NCBI GenBank assembly: GCA_020465985.1 | Contig: JAANYP010003862.1 | Location: 62,001 to 126,000 of the forward strand | Length of the DNA stretch: 64,000 nt | DNA from: Centrapalus pauciflorus | Taxonomy: Eukaryota; Streptophyta; Magnoliopsida; Asterales; Asteraceae | Reading direction: 5' to 3' | In this document: positions 1-9,086 of the stretch, one piece after another | Layout: each line of letters begins with the position of its first letter | How positions within the stretch are numbered: the stretch's first letter is position 1 | Position numbers and translations under genes: made by a program | Notes under the pieces: model-generated | Told to the model about the DNA's origin: nothing | The model's database searches: none | Seen by the model: only the letters and a program-made list of their open reading frames with translations

Positions 1-804
1 CGCGTTGACGTTTCGGTGGTGAAGGTTCAGTTGGGTTAGCCGAAGCAGCAGCGGACCCCATCACATATCCAGACATACTTAGAATCTGTTCCACATTTCT
101 GGCGGCTTCCAGTAGACCAGCAAATGTGGGGTAGCGTACATTGCTCATTACCCTTCGAATTTCCAGATCAAGACCAGCCTCAAACCTGGTCACTTTTCTT
201 TCCTCAGTATCCACCTGATGAGGCGCGAACAAACTCAGCCTCGTAAACTCTACAGCATACTGGGACACAGACTTAATCCCCTATATCAACGTCATGAACT
301 TAGCCTCAAGTCTTCGGCGCTCATCGGCCAGACAATATTGCTGAGTAAAAACTTCTGCGAACTCAGCCCATGACATAATAGATACTAACTCTAAAGTTAA
401 CGCATTCACCATCGAGTTCCACCACATTACTGCATCCTTGGTGAACATTGCAGTAGCGAACCGGACCATATCCTTCTCAGCACAATCGCTGATTCGGAGT
501 GTCCGTTCAGTGGCTGTTATCCATTCCAGAGCGGCAACAGCATCACCCAGTTCATTGAACTCGACTGCTCCATTTCCCTTGAAGTCCTTAAACCGACAAC
601 CTTTGGGCTTATTAGATGACCCAGTGTTGTCACCTTGCTCGTCATTGTTTCCTTCTCTTTCCTTATTCTTTCTCTTATCTTCTCTTCGCTTAGCTTCGGC
701 CTCATCTCGAGCCCGAACCTGATCTTGTATCATCCAATTTTGCTTAGCCATCATGGCTAGCATCATTTCTCTCGTCTCTTCAGGTGTCATTCCCCTCCAG
801 ACAT
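1..804 (-). pseudogene. gag: Gypsy-1 gag (capsid/nucleocapsid polyprotein, N-terminal part), broken
   Basis: Gag forms the virus-like particle and binds element RNA. The authentic start, by comparison with Gypsy-3 and Gypsy-4 (motif MSGGGMTPEE), is the ATG at 804-802. Here one base is missing from the GGAGGAGGA run just after it, so the start is frameshifted; the frame then continues as MTPEETREMMLAMMA with a charged KR/E-rich stretch. The capsid core is present (VEFNELGDAVAALEW, then VMWWNSM, the conserved paired tryptophans that Gypsy-3 has lost). A CAG to TAG change stops the frame at about 281; beyond it the same frame continues (SVSQYAVEFTRL) to the window edge. Zinc knuckles would lie further left. 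Nonfunctional as it stands. Confidence 0.85.
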
Positions 805-1005
805 GTTCTGAAATATGAAACATATAACTTATTTAGTAACATGTCATTTATTTAAAGACACCACCCAGTTGCCCCGTATGATAGTCACTTTCCCATGATT
901 ACTAGATCGTAACCTATCTTAGTTCAGATCATTACTTAAACCACTACATATCATCACTTAATGTTTGAGACCAAGACCTCACGGACACTTGAATCTCAAA
1001 CTACA

Positions 1006-1017
1006 GCTCTGATACCA
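1006..1017 (-). other. Primer-binding site of Gypsy-1
   Basis: Minus-strand TGGTATCAGAGC lies six bases after the end of the 5' LTR. This is the standard plant PBS complementary to the 3' end of initiator methionine tRNA, where minus-strand DNA synthesis starts. Confidence 0.9.
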
Positions 1018-1023
1018 TCTCGA

Positions 1024-3276
1024 TGTGACACCCTTGCCACATTAACCACCATTTACAATTCACCCAGGATTATTCACCAACAACAGTTATGTAATGATCT
1101 GATAACTTAATTAAAGTGCGGAAGCATAAAATACAAAATAAAATAATACAAATTTGTGTCCAACACCCTACGGTGCTACATAGGTTACACGTCTAAGTCT
1201 ACAAACTCAACTGTATTACATCATCCCCAAATTTATTACAACAGTGATTCCATAAACCAAATACCAAGTTAAACAGAAGAAATCTTCAAATACTTCAACA
1301 AACGTCCTAGCTAGATGGTCCCGCAGCGGATTTCCCTTTTCCTGTAAAATACAACAACTGAAGGGGTAAGCGAATTGCTTAGTGAATACCATAAGATTTT
1401 ACACATTCTACAAATCTTTATGATGCCACCCAGAGTAACCGCGGTAACACATACCGTATACTCCACACGTACTCAAAGTACGCAAACCCGAGCCGCAGCT
1501 CCTTCGAGCTGACACTCGGCATAAGAAAACTAACCATCAGAGGCAGACATTACATCGGGGATGACTTACTGTCTATCCTGACCACAGAGGTGTCAAACTC
1601 TTGGTCATATAGCACAGTAACATCAGAGTACAGATGCGACCACGCAGGTCCATCAAAAGGATGCACAACAAATGAACGGACATGCAACAAGTATGAATGT
1701 GCATCAATACATATACGCAAGATAGTAAAGTGCCAAACGATAATGAAACAACATGCCTCAGCAGGCAATGCAAACATAATGCAGATGCAGCAATGTTAAA
1801 ATCAAAGGTACTCACAGTGGGTGCGTTATTAATCTTTAAGCAATATTATTTTTCCTCGGAATTTCAACCGGATCCACAAAGTACCCCACTGTGGGTTAAA
1901 CAACACCACAAGGGACCTGTTTCATTTCCATAAGGAAAACATATCATCATTATATGTTCCTTAATAGTTTGACATCAACTTGTATAAACGAAAGTGCTAC
2001 AACATTCGGAAACGTTATCCGAAACTCATATTATAAACTGTTATTCAAGGTGTTATTATTCCCAATTAACCCTCCATTATATGCCTAATTATAGTACAAA
2101 AGATATCCCAAAAGTGTGTTTCTTTGACCATAAATTCGGATCCTTTTAAACCCATCCGAATTACCCAATGAATGAAAGAACTCGCCGAGTAGGACAGGAA
2201 CTCGCCGAGTTCCTATCCGAATTTCGGACCCTTCACTGAATTTCGGACCCATCCGGATTCGGTTGACCAATCTGAGTTCGGGTTGACTCATCCGAATTCG
2301 GACCCCTCCGAGTTCGTTTCTTAATTTGATTTCGGTCCTATCCAAATTTCGGGTGTCATCCGAATTCGGGTCCCAACCGAATTCGGATCCAACACTTATG
2401 AATTTTTAAAGATTTATTCAAAATGTTCTTGAGAACTCGCCGAGTTCCCCCTGAACTCGCCGAGTTCACTAGCAGGTTTGCAGTTCGCAGCTACGGGTTT
2501 TGCACTAAAATTTCCATAAATTCATTCCTAGCAACATGCAATCCATAATAATGCTATACTAACATATATTGAATGTTTCTACATCATTTTCTATATCATT
2601 TACAACCAATTTTGTCCAGATTTGACAAAAAATGAGTAAAAACTCAAGAACACCAAAAACGTCGTAAAATTCATATTTGGTTACCTTTTTGGACGAATTA
2701 TCCAACGATTCTTGTTTCTGGAGCTTAAGTGATGTTCAATTGATGATTCCCAACTAATATTACATACATGCATCAACGATTTCTCAGATTAAAATCCGAA
2801 TTTCATTTCTTTATTCTTCAAAATAAACCTCAAAACTCAAAATTATATTCTTACCTTAATTTCCACTTGAATCTTGTTAATTTCCAGATATAAATCCACG
2901 AATTTATCTTCACTTAATCGATTTTCAGTAGAATTTTAGAGAGAGATTGAGAGAGTTCTTGGGAGGTTGTAGGTGAGAATGAACAAAAATGAAAGACTAA
3001 GGGTCTTTTATTCCTTATTTTCGACTTTTGACACTTTTAGCCCCTCAACTTATCCGGTTCCAAATAAATACTGATTTTGTCTTAGTTTTACCCTTATTAA
3101 CAATTATAAATCATAATATTCCATAATAATAATTCAAAATTCTATAGCTTCATAATTTCTCAAAATAGCAACCGACTTTCATAATCCAATTACATAAGCA
3201 TTTTCGTAACAACTTGATTATACAAAAATTCATCTAGTTATCCCAATTACAATAAATTAAATCCGAGGATGTTACA
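1024..3276 (-). repeat. Gypsy-1 5' LTR (about 2.25 kb)
   Basis: Bounded by TG and CA ends and related along most of its length to the Gypsy-3 3' LTR (43704-45895). In sense orientation it starts TGTAACATCCTCGG. A TATA-like GGAATAAAAGAC lies at about 3006-3017, matching the same place in Gypsy-3. It contains a cluster of palindromic words around 2110-2475. The stretch 1400-1950 is the best conserved part between the two LTRs and probably covers the downstream (R/U5 side) half. Confidence 0.88.
2110..2475. repeat. Cluster of CpG palindromic words inside Gypsy-1 LTR
   Basis: Within some 360 bases the words CCGAATTCGG and close variants (TCCGAATT, GAATTCGG) recur about ten times, and AACTCGCCGAGTT occurs at four places (2170s, 2190s, 2430s, 2450s). 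Each is an exact or near inverted repeat centred on or containing CpG. The spacing is irregular, so this is a dispersed-word cluster and not a simple tandem satellite. Confidence 0.75.
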
Positions 3277-4131
3277 ATGATGGGGGAAATGAATTTTTTC
3301 ATCGGATTACAAGTCAAACAACTTTCAAACGGTATTCTCATAAATCAGTCAAAGTACATCCATGATCTCCTAAAGATATTGAAGTTGGAATACTGTACAT
3401 CTATGAATACTCCCATGTCCATTTCCTCAAAGCCTGATGCTGATCCAATGGGTAAATCCGTTGACATCACGACTTATCGAGGAATGATCGGTTCCTTATT
3501 GTATTTAACTGCTAGTAGACCGGACATAATGTTTGCTACATGTCTTTGTGCTCGTTTTCAAGCTGATCCTAAAGAGTCACATTTGGCTACCGTAAAACGA
3601 CTTTTTCGTTATTTAAAAGGCACGCGTGACCTTGGTCTCTGGTATCTGAAAGGAACCAGTTTCGAACTAACTGCCTACTCAGATGCAGATCATGCAGGTT
3701 GCAAATATGACAGAAATATTACATTGGGTCACATCCAGTTCCTCGGAGACAAACTGGTAAGTTGGGCATCAAAGAAACAATATAGTGTTTCTCTGTCCAC
3801 CGCTGAAGCAGAATACGTTGCTGCTGCAAGCTGCCGCTCTCAACTGTTGTGGATGCGCACTCAACTCCGAGACTACGGTCTAAGACTTAGTCGTATCTAT
3901 TGCGACTCCATGAGTGCAATAGCCATTACTGGTAACCCTGTACAACACTCTCGCGCTAAACACATAGATATTCGGTACAACTTTATAAAAGATGACGTTG
4001 AAGAGGGTACCGTAGAATTACATTTCGTAAACACTGAAAATTAGATAGCTGACTTGTTCACAAAATCTTTGGATGAAAATCGTTTTAATATTCTGGTGAA
4101 CAAGCTAGGTATGCTGAATTTGCTAACATAA
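3277..4131 (+). pseudogene. pol: Copia-1 reverse transcriptase end and RNase H
   Basis: C-terminal part of pol. It begins at the Gypsy-1 insertion point with NFFIGLQVKQ, the connection after the polymerase palm. RNase H, which degrades the RNA strand of the RNA-DNA hybrid, shows its acidic motifs: YSDADHAG, STAEAEYVAAASC and CDSMSAIAI, followed by KHIDIRYNFI. One stop (TAG at 4042-4044) interrupts the frame just before IADLFTKSLDE; the frame then runs on to TAA at 4129-4131, the family's normal pol end. The upstream polymerase part, including the YVDD motif, is outside the window. Confidence 0.9.
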
Positions 4132-4343
4132 TTTAATTTAAATTGCAACATTTTTGCAAAGCTTTTCTGCCTTCTCAGAAGACAGATACTCTTTTCGATA
4201 ACGTTACAGTTTATACTAAATTATGTATCGTGTTTATGTTATTTAATTCTAGTCTTTGTGTTAATATTTCTTTTTGTCATACTTTACCGGGAGGCATCCA
4301 GGTAAGTCTTCTAGTGATTTTAAATTTTTATCTATGCACACTC

Positions 4344-4357
4344 GGAGGGGGAGAAAA
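4344..4357 (+). other. Purine tract after Copia-1 pol (possible internal polypurine tract)
   Basis: GGAGGGGGAGAAAA lies about 210 bases after the pol stop and far upstream of the element's own 3' end. It has the look of a plus-strand priming polypurine tract. Sireviruses are known to carry more than one polypurine tract; here it would separate pol from the 3' ORF. Confidence 0.5.
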
Positions 4358-4425
4358 TATATCGTTAGTTGGTGTGTTTAATATTTCTTATTAACTTTAT
4401 TTATTTTTTCTACCTTAAGTGTACT

Positions 4426-4600
4426 TAATTTTAAGTTTGTTAGTCTATTTAAAATAAAACCCAAAAGAGTTTATTATTCTGTATTTAATTTTAAGTTTGT
4501 TAGTCGATTTAAAAGAAAACCCAAAAAAAATGTTATTTTTCTTTATTTAATTTTAAGTTTGTTAATTTATTTAATTGAAAATCCATAAAGATTTTATTTC
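4426..4600 (+). repeat. Three imperfect tandem repeats, period about 60 bp
   Basis: TAATTTTAAGTTTGTTAGT followed by an A-rich block with AAAACCC is repeated starting near 4426, 4486 and 4548. The third copy is the most diverged. AT-rich, noncoding, in the Copia-1 spacer. Confidence 0.7.
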
Positions 4601-4719
4601 TATTTATATTTTATTTATTTTACTTTATTTTGTCTTTAAATTATTTTTTATGTGAGAAATTGTTTTTGGGCATGGATCGGATCCCCCTCATCGGGCTTGG
4701 GGGGAACAGGTCAAAATCA

Positions 4720-4727
4720 TATAAATA
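4720..4727 (+). promoter_or_regulatory. TATA-box-like element, possible internal promoter for the Copia-1 3' ORF
   Basis: TATAAATA stands in a GC-richer patch (GGGCTTGGGGGG upstream, ACCGCCC downstream) and is followed after about 30 bases by the pyrimidine-rich CACTTCTTCTTCGTTACTTTC, as at plant transcription starts. It is some 590 bases past the pol stop and 1.08 kb before the 3' ORF start. A promoter role is inferred. Confidence 0.4.
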
Positions 4728-4864
4728 CCGCCCAAAACTGTTTTTTCACTTCTTCTTCGTTACTTTCATCTCATGAACACACACTCAAGCAACTCGAAAA
4801 TTCTAAATTGTTTCATCAAAAATCAGAGATTTGAAACGGTTTTAAAGCGATTTCGTGTCTAAAA

Positions 4865-5796
4865 GTGAGTACAAATTATTTTTTCGCTCATTGTTACCAC
4901 TTAATGCTTAATTTCCTCACTTTAATCGATCTTTTAAAGGGGTTTTATGGTCTTAGAATGGCTTATCTTCGTGGTTAAGAAACCGAAAGGGTTTATTCAA
5001 AAACCCTTTTTGATCGAAAATGTTAAAACCGAATGTTGTTTGTGGGAATTGAAAAATGCCTAAGTTAAAAAACCTGCGGATAATGCCTTGTCTGAGAGTT
5101 ACAACTCGCGGACATCTCTTCATGCGCATAAAAGGTACACTTTTTCTAAGTTAAAAAGGTTAATAACACTTTGTCTGCGAGTTTCAACCCGCGGAGAAAC
5201 CTGCATCCGCACAAACATTTTCAAATGATCTAAAATGTCTAAGTCAAAACATGCGGTTATAGCTTCATCTGCGACTCACATCTCGCGGATATCACTCCAC
5301 CCGCAAGTCACCTTCAAGAGCAAATGCCTTTAAATAGTTCTAAGATACACCAGCGATTAAAGGCCCGCCCGCAAGTTACAACTTGCAGATAACACTTCAA
5401 CTGCAGGTTGGGGTCTTTAAGGACTTAGCATCAAATTTCGAAACCCATTTTGCACTCAAAGTTTCATCCGAGAGTTGCAACTCTCGGATAACACTTCATG
5501 CGCGGGTTTTGAAAAAAAATTTCTAAGTCTGAATTTCCAAAGTGTTGAGCTCACTTGAAATTTCACTCGTTCAGAGGTTTTAAATCTTCTCTAAGTCTGC
5601 TTACTGTGAATTAATCTGAGTTGGGACTGGTCTTTCAGACTTTGGTTCTTCAGATGGACTTTTCTTACCGAGAAGTCTTCTGTAGAAGCCCTTTAACAAA
5701 TCAGATTAATTCTAAGAAACGCCTAAAACAAGTAACATCTCTGAATAAGTCATACGTTCACTACAAACACATATCTGACTTCAATTGTTTCGATAG
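4865..5796 (+). other. Possible 5' untranslated intron before the Copia-1 3' ORF
   Basis: Donor-like AAAA/GTGAGTAC at 4865 and acceptor-like TTGTTTCGATAG ending at 5796, with a CTGAC branch-like word about 20 bases upstream of the acceptor. The ORF start ATG follows five bases after the acceptor. The stretch between holds the hairpin series. No transcript evidence is available from the sequence. Confidence 0.35.
5090..5488 (+). repeat. Series of five hairpin-forming repeats in the Copia-1 spacer
   Basis: Five copies, unevenly spaced by about 80 to 105 bases, near 5090-5112, 5173-5196, 5278-5290, 5368-5390 and 5466-5488. Each has the form CTGCGAGTT-A-CAACTCGCGGA or a variant. The last contains a perfect 20-base palindrome (CCGAGAGTTG and its complement, 5468-5487); the fourth has GCAAGTT/AACTTGC. 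Conserved tails such as GGATAACACTTCATGCGC follow several copies. Stems stay paired although their sequences differ. Confidence 0.65.
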
Positions 5797-6762
5797 GTAC
5801 AATGGCGTCTCATTCCCACTCAGGAGAAAATGTACCATCCCCGAGCCCCCAACACTCAAACCCTAACTAACAATCCGACGAGGAAATAACCTCGAGAGCC
5901 TCAGAGAAAATCTTCCGAAGACAAATTAGGCTACCCATAAAACCAAATAATTTCCTTCTAGACCCAACTTTCCTACATAAATCTGAGGAAGACCCAGCCA
6001 TCCGCCTATCTAACCGAGTAGTCGAAGAAATCCTAATGGGCTACCGAATAACATATGCCTTTACCAGCCGACCTAGACCCCGTCCAACCCAAGTCTATGT
6101 CCAGCATTTCTAGCACACCCTCACCTATTACCCCAAACCCAATCACATTACTTATGATATCGAGGGCCACACCATCGAGATTCCATTCTTGAAATTTCGC
6201 CACATCCTACGCCTCTCCCGCCGCCGTGATTTCCTTGGCCGTCCTAATTATGACGACGAACTACCTGAGGAACAATTCTACCGAGAATTCCAACAACTGG
6301 CTATGATGACCATTTCTGAAAAAGCCTCTGAATTTTTCAGACAAAAGTTGTTGGGCCACTGGTACTACATGTACTCAATTCTTTACCGATGCCTCACCGT
6401 CAAAGCCTCCGGCACATATAGAGAAAGTCTTTGAATCCTTCGGATATTTCATAGCCTCACATACAACCACCACCAAAACTACGCTTGGACTCTGTGGACT
6501 GAGTTAATAGAGGTCATTCAGGCTAAAGGGATACGGCGAGCAAGAAAATTTGTCCCAGCCCAACGGTTCCTTCAACTCATCATATCTCATTGCATGTCTT
6601 AAATCCTGGATATACGACGTAGAGATCATGAAGCCAGGGTGAGAGACTTTCAGATAAAATATTTTCATGATCCTATCTCTCACCCTGGGATCCAAGTCAG
6701 GCCACTTCCTGAAGAACACTTTGCTTATGCAGATCAAGAATCTCAAGTCCTTAGGTTTTATC

Positions 6763-6798
6763 GAGAGAGAGAGAGAGAGAGAGACAGAGACAGAGATG
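6763..6798 (+). repeat. GA microsatellite
   Basis: A run of GA dinucleotides ending in two ACAGAG variants, inside the broken 3' ORF of Copia-1; translated it reads as alternating Arg and Glu. A likely site for length slippage and frame changes. Confidence 0.9.
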
Positions 6799-7336
6799 CT
6801 CCAATGGCATAGCCAGGACCGGTTGCACCTGCCCAAGGAGCCAACCTCAAGATGATAGGTTTAGGGGGAGCGCAGATAGAAAATGAAACAGAGAGGGGAG
6901 AAGCGGGTAGAGGGCCTGAGGTAGCGGAAGCAAGAGATAGAGAAAGTGAAGAAACGCATACCGCACTTCCTTCACCTCTAATCAATCCATCTCTTGATAA
7001 TGACGACCACGATGAGGATGATGATGATGTCACTCGCCCCGCCCAAGTTCTAATTCGCTCTCTCGCAACTTTGCGAGAAATAATCAGGAGTCTAGGGGGA
7101 GTTAGGACAATAGCTGAGAGCTCCCAGCCACAAATAAGCCTGGCCGCCACATCTGCTACTGGCGCTCATGTGTTGGGCACCGGTATTGAAGTAGCCACCA
7201 CTAGCCTAGTGGTGCAAGCACAAACCCCACCCAGCCTCTCACTGGTTTCTCAACAAGCCTGTGTTTCATCTTCTCACGGGGATCAAGCACAAACACTATC
7301 AGCAACTCACTTGGAGTCACTACTACACTTTGAAGC

Positions 7337-7436
7337 TAATGCAACACTTTTGATGCAACACATTTAAAAACTGTTGCTTTTTTATTTAAGTTCCCTCTAA
7401 AGCAACACATTGACAAAAAGTGTTGCATATAATGAT
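7337..7436. mobile_element. 100-bp MITE-like insertion in the Copia-1 3' ORF
   Basis: The 8-base word TTTGAAGC stands at 7329-7336 and again at 7437-7444, as a target duplication. Inside, ATGCAACACTTTT near the left end is matched by its exact reverse complement AAAAGTGTTGCAT near the right end, and GCAACACAT occurs again in inner positions. The right inverted repeat is about eight bases in from the boundary, so the fit is not perfect. An 8-base duplication points to hAT type. The insertion puts a stop into the ORF. Confidence 0.5.
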
Positions 7437-8473
7437 TTTGAAGCCCCAGTCGCCGCCATCAATTCAAGCACAACCGAGTCTAGAGCGCGTTGTTATTGAA
7501 AAACTCTTTGGGTAGGACACTTGAGTCACTTCACAAACAACGTCTGAGTGACGTTTTTGGAACACTTGGAGCCGTGCATACTGAAAGTGCACCGGTTATG
7601 ATGAGTGGAAGTCCTGTCATGGCCACATCAATGCCAACCATGAGCACAGGCCATCAATGGATCTCTTCAGAGTCTCCGGAGATGCGAACGGAGAGCCTAA
7701 GTGGCCCCGCGTTACACCCGGACTCAGTGTCCGAAACCGAGTTTGCTGAGTTTAAGGCGCTCATGTCACAACAACTAAGTGACATGTTCACCTCTATGAC
7801 TCAGCAGCCGGTCATTCCATAAGCTCCCACACTCGACGAAGCTAAACGCACTCTCCACTCCATACTCAAGGCTTCTTCAAATCTCTCTTCGACAAATGTT
7901 CTTCTTCTTGAGATACTAAATAATGAATCTTTCAGATCCTCATCTTCTATATCAACAAACCCACTAGTTGCTCAAATAGGTGAACGTTTAAAAGTAATTG
8001 CTGAATCTTGTAAAGCTGCTGCCCAAGGTACCCAAAAGAAGCATGATGATCAGGATGATCCTGATCACCATGAGGGGAAGAAACGCGCTAAAGCCGCTGG
8101 CAAAGCCCCAATGATATCCGAAGAGTGAGCTCTGCCCAGTCCAAATCGATCTGTTCCATCTCACCAAGCAGGGCCCCAGGAAGCAGAAGAAGAATTTTCG
8201 GCTGAGTCTCTCGAGGAATCACTCTCAGGAGCTCAACTATTTCTAGTTGTGTGGGAAAAACCCAAAAATCTTACAGCCTTCACTGAAGAAGAGGAAATAT
8301 TGATCGCTGTTCCTCTGAGAATATTCGATCCGATGAACAGGAACAGGAAGCAAGAGAGGTTCAATTGATAGAGTCGATGCGCATTCAATATGTTGGTGAA
8401 GAAGGGGTAGATCCACCAGAATTCGAATTTGAGTTCCCTTCTAATGATCCAGTATCATCTTCACCATCTCCTT

Positions 8474-9043
8474 TGTAAGGTCACCTATCTACGGATCCGA
8501 TCTTGACGCGACACCATCCAACGAGTGCGGAATCGTCGTTAGAGTTTTGACGAATCGATCACGCACACGAAAACCGGAGACCAATACGATCTTAGACGTA
8601 ACGACAAACGTTCCAACACGTGAATCTCTCCAAAAATACTCTGCAAACACTCACAAGTTCGTAATGCTCTTTGAATGCTAAATTCTTCGAAAGTTCTTCA
8701 TTAAAACTGATTGCACGTTAATATTAGCCTTAAATTCAAACTTGGCCTAGACAAGTTTGTGAAGGCCCAAGCCCACGAACTTGTCCACCAATAAGTTTGA
8801 ATTTGGCCTTTTGAACTTTTTCTAGAACTTATGTTTGAACTTACCTTTGAACTTAAGTTTGAACTTACCTTTGAACTTATGTTTGAACTTATCTTTGAAC
8901 TTAAGTAAACATCAATCACAAACAAGATCAAACATATATACCCAATATGAAACATATGTATTGACTGGTAATTACAAAGGCTGAACCATTACAAAAGAAC
9001 TATCTACATTTAGACTGCTATCGTCACACAAGATGCACTAACA
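8474..9043 (-). repeat. Copia-2 3' LTR
   Basis: Begins (top strand) TGTAAGGTCACC and ends CACTAACA; pairs with 30124-30718. It holds a run of GAACTTA(T)GTTTGAACTTACC-type repeats around 8815-8905, shorter here than in the other LTR, which accounts for most of the length difference. Confidence 0.93.
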
Positions 9044-9063
9044 GACTCCCCCTTGACGATAGC
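9017..9063 (-). other. Copia-2 polypurine tract inside a 10-bp inverted repeat
   Basis: Sense strand: GCTATCGTCA, then AGGGGGAGTC (polypurine tract, 9044-9053), then the LTR start TGTTAGTGC, then TGACGATAGC. The outer ten-base words are perfect complements, so the plus-strand primer and the LTR start form the loop of a hairpin that exists only at this junction. The same arrangement is present in Copia-4. Confidence 0.75.
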
Positions 9064-9086
9064 TTCTAACTAGATATTCAATTAGT

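Larger units (their letters stand above)
1..3276 (-). mobile_element. Gypsy-1: 5' end of a Ty3/gypsy element (Tekay-like), cut by the window edge
   Basis: Minus-strand element with the order LTR, primer-binding site, gag, reading leftwards. The LTR starts TGTAACATCC (at 3276) and ends GTGTCACA (at 1024), followed by a PBS and then a gag frame that matches Gypsy-3 at 39171 onward. Pol and the 3' LTR lie beyond the left edge. At the right end the LTR abuts a Copia-1 reverse transcriptase/RNase H frame at 3277, so Gypsy-1 inserted into Copia-1. The target duplication cannot be checked because the other end is outside the window. Assignment to the Tekay/Del chromodomain group is by similarity to Gypsy-3, which carries a chromodomain-like C-terminus. 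Confidence 0.88.
5802..8473 (+). pseudogene. Copia-1 3' ORF (aORF), first part, broken
   Basis: Additional ORF of the Sirevirus-like element, of unknown function. The start ATG at 5802 follows an acceptor-like site. An early TAA at 5868-5870 and another stop in the QVYVQHF region interrupt one continuous frame that otherwise runs to about 6430, with motifs HTIEIPFLKFRHILRL and YSILYRCLTVKASGT. This resembles the N-terminal domain that automated annotation of Asteraceae copia elements labels longin-like. A frameshift near 6420 moves the frame (YAWTLWTELIEV continues it). After a GA microsatellite the protein becomes acidic and serine/proline rich (DDHDEDDDD at about 7010) and is cut by a small insertion at 7337. 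No signal peptide or clear membrane segment seen. Confidence 0.65.

Noticed and set aside
438..722. Long open frames opposite gag in Gypsy-1 (plus strand), and similar antisense frames elsewhere
   Set aside because: They are shadows of real gag or pol frames, with composition set by the coding strand and no recognisable domain.
3277..8473. A host gene made of the frames at 5802-7822
   Set aside because: Frames continue across the Copia-2 insertion and follow a copia RNase H; they match the additional ORF type of Sirevirus-like elements and carry stops.
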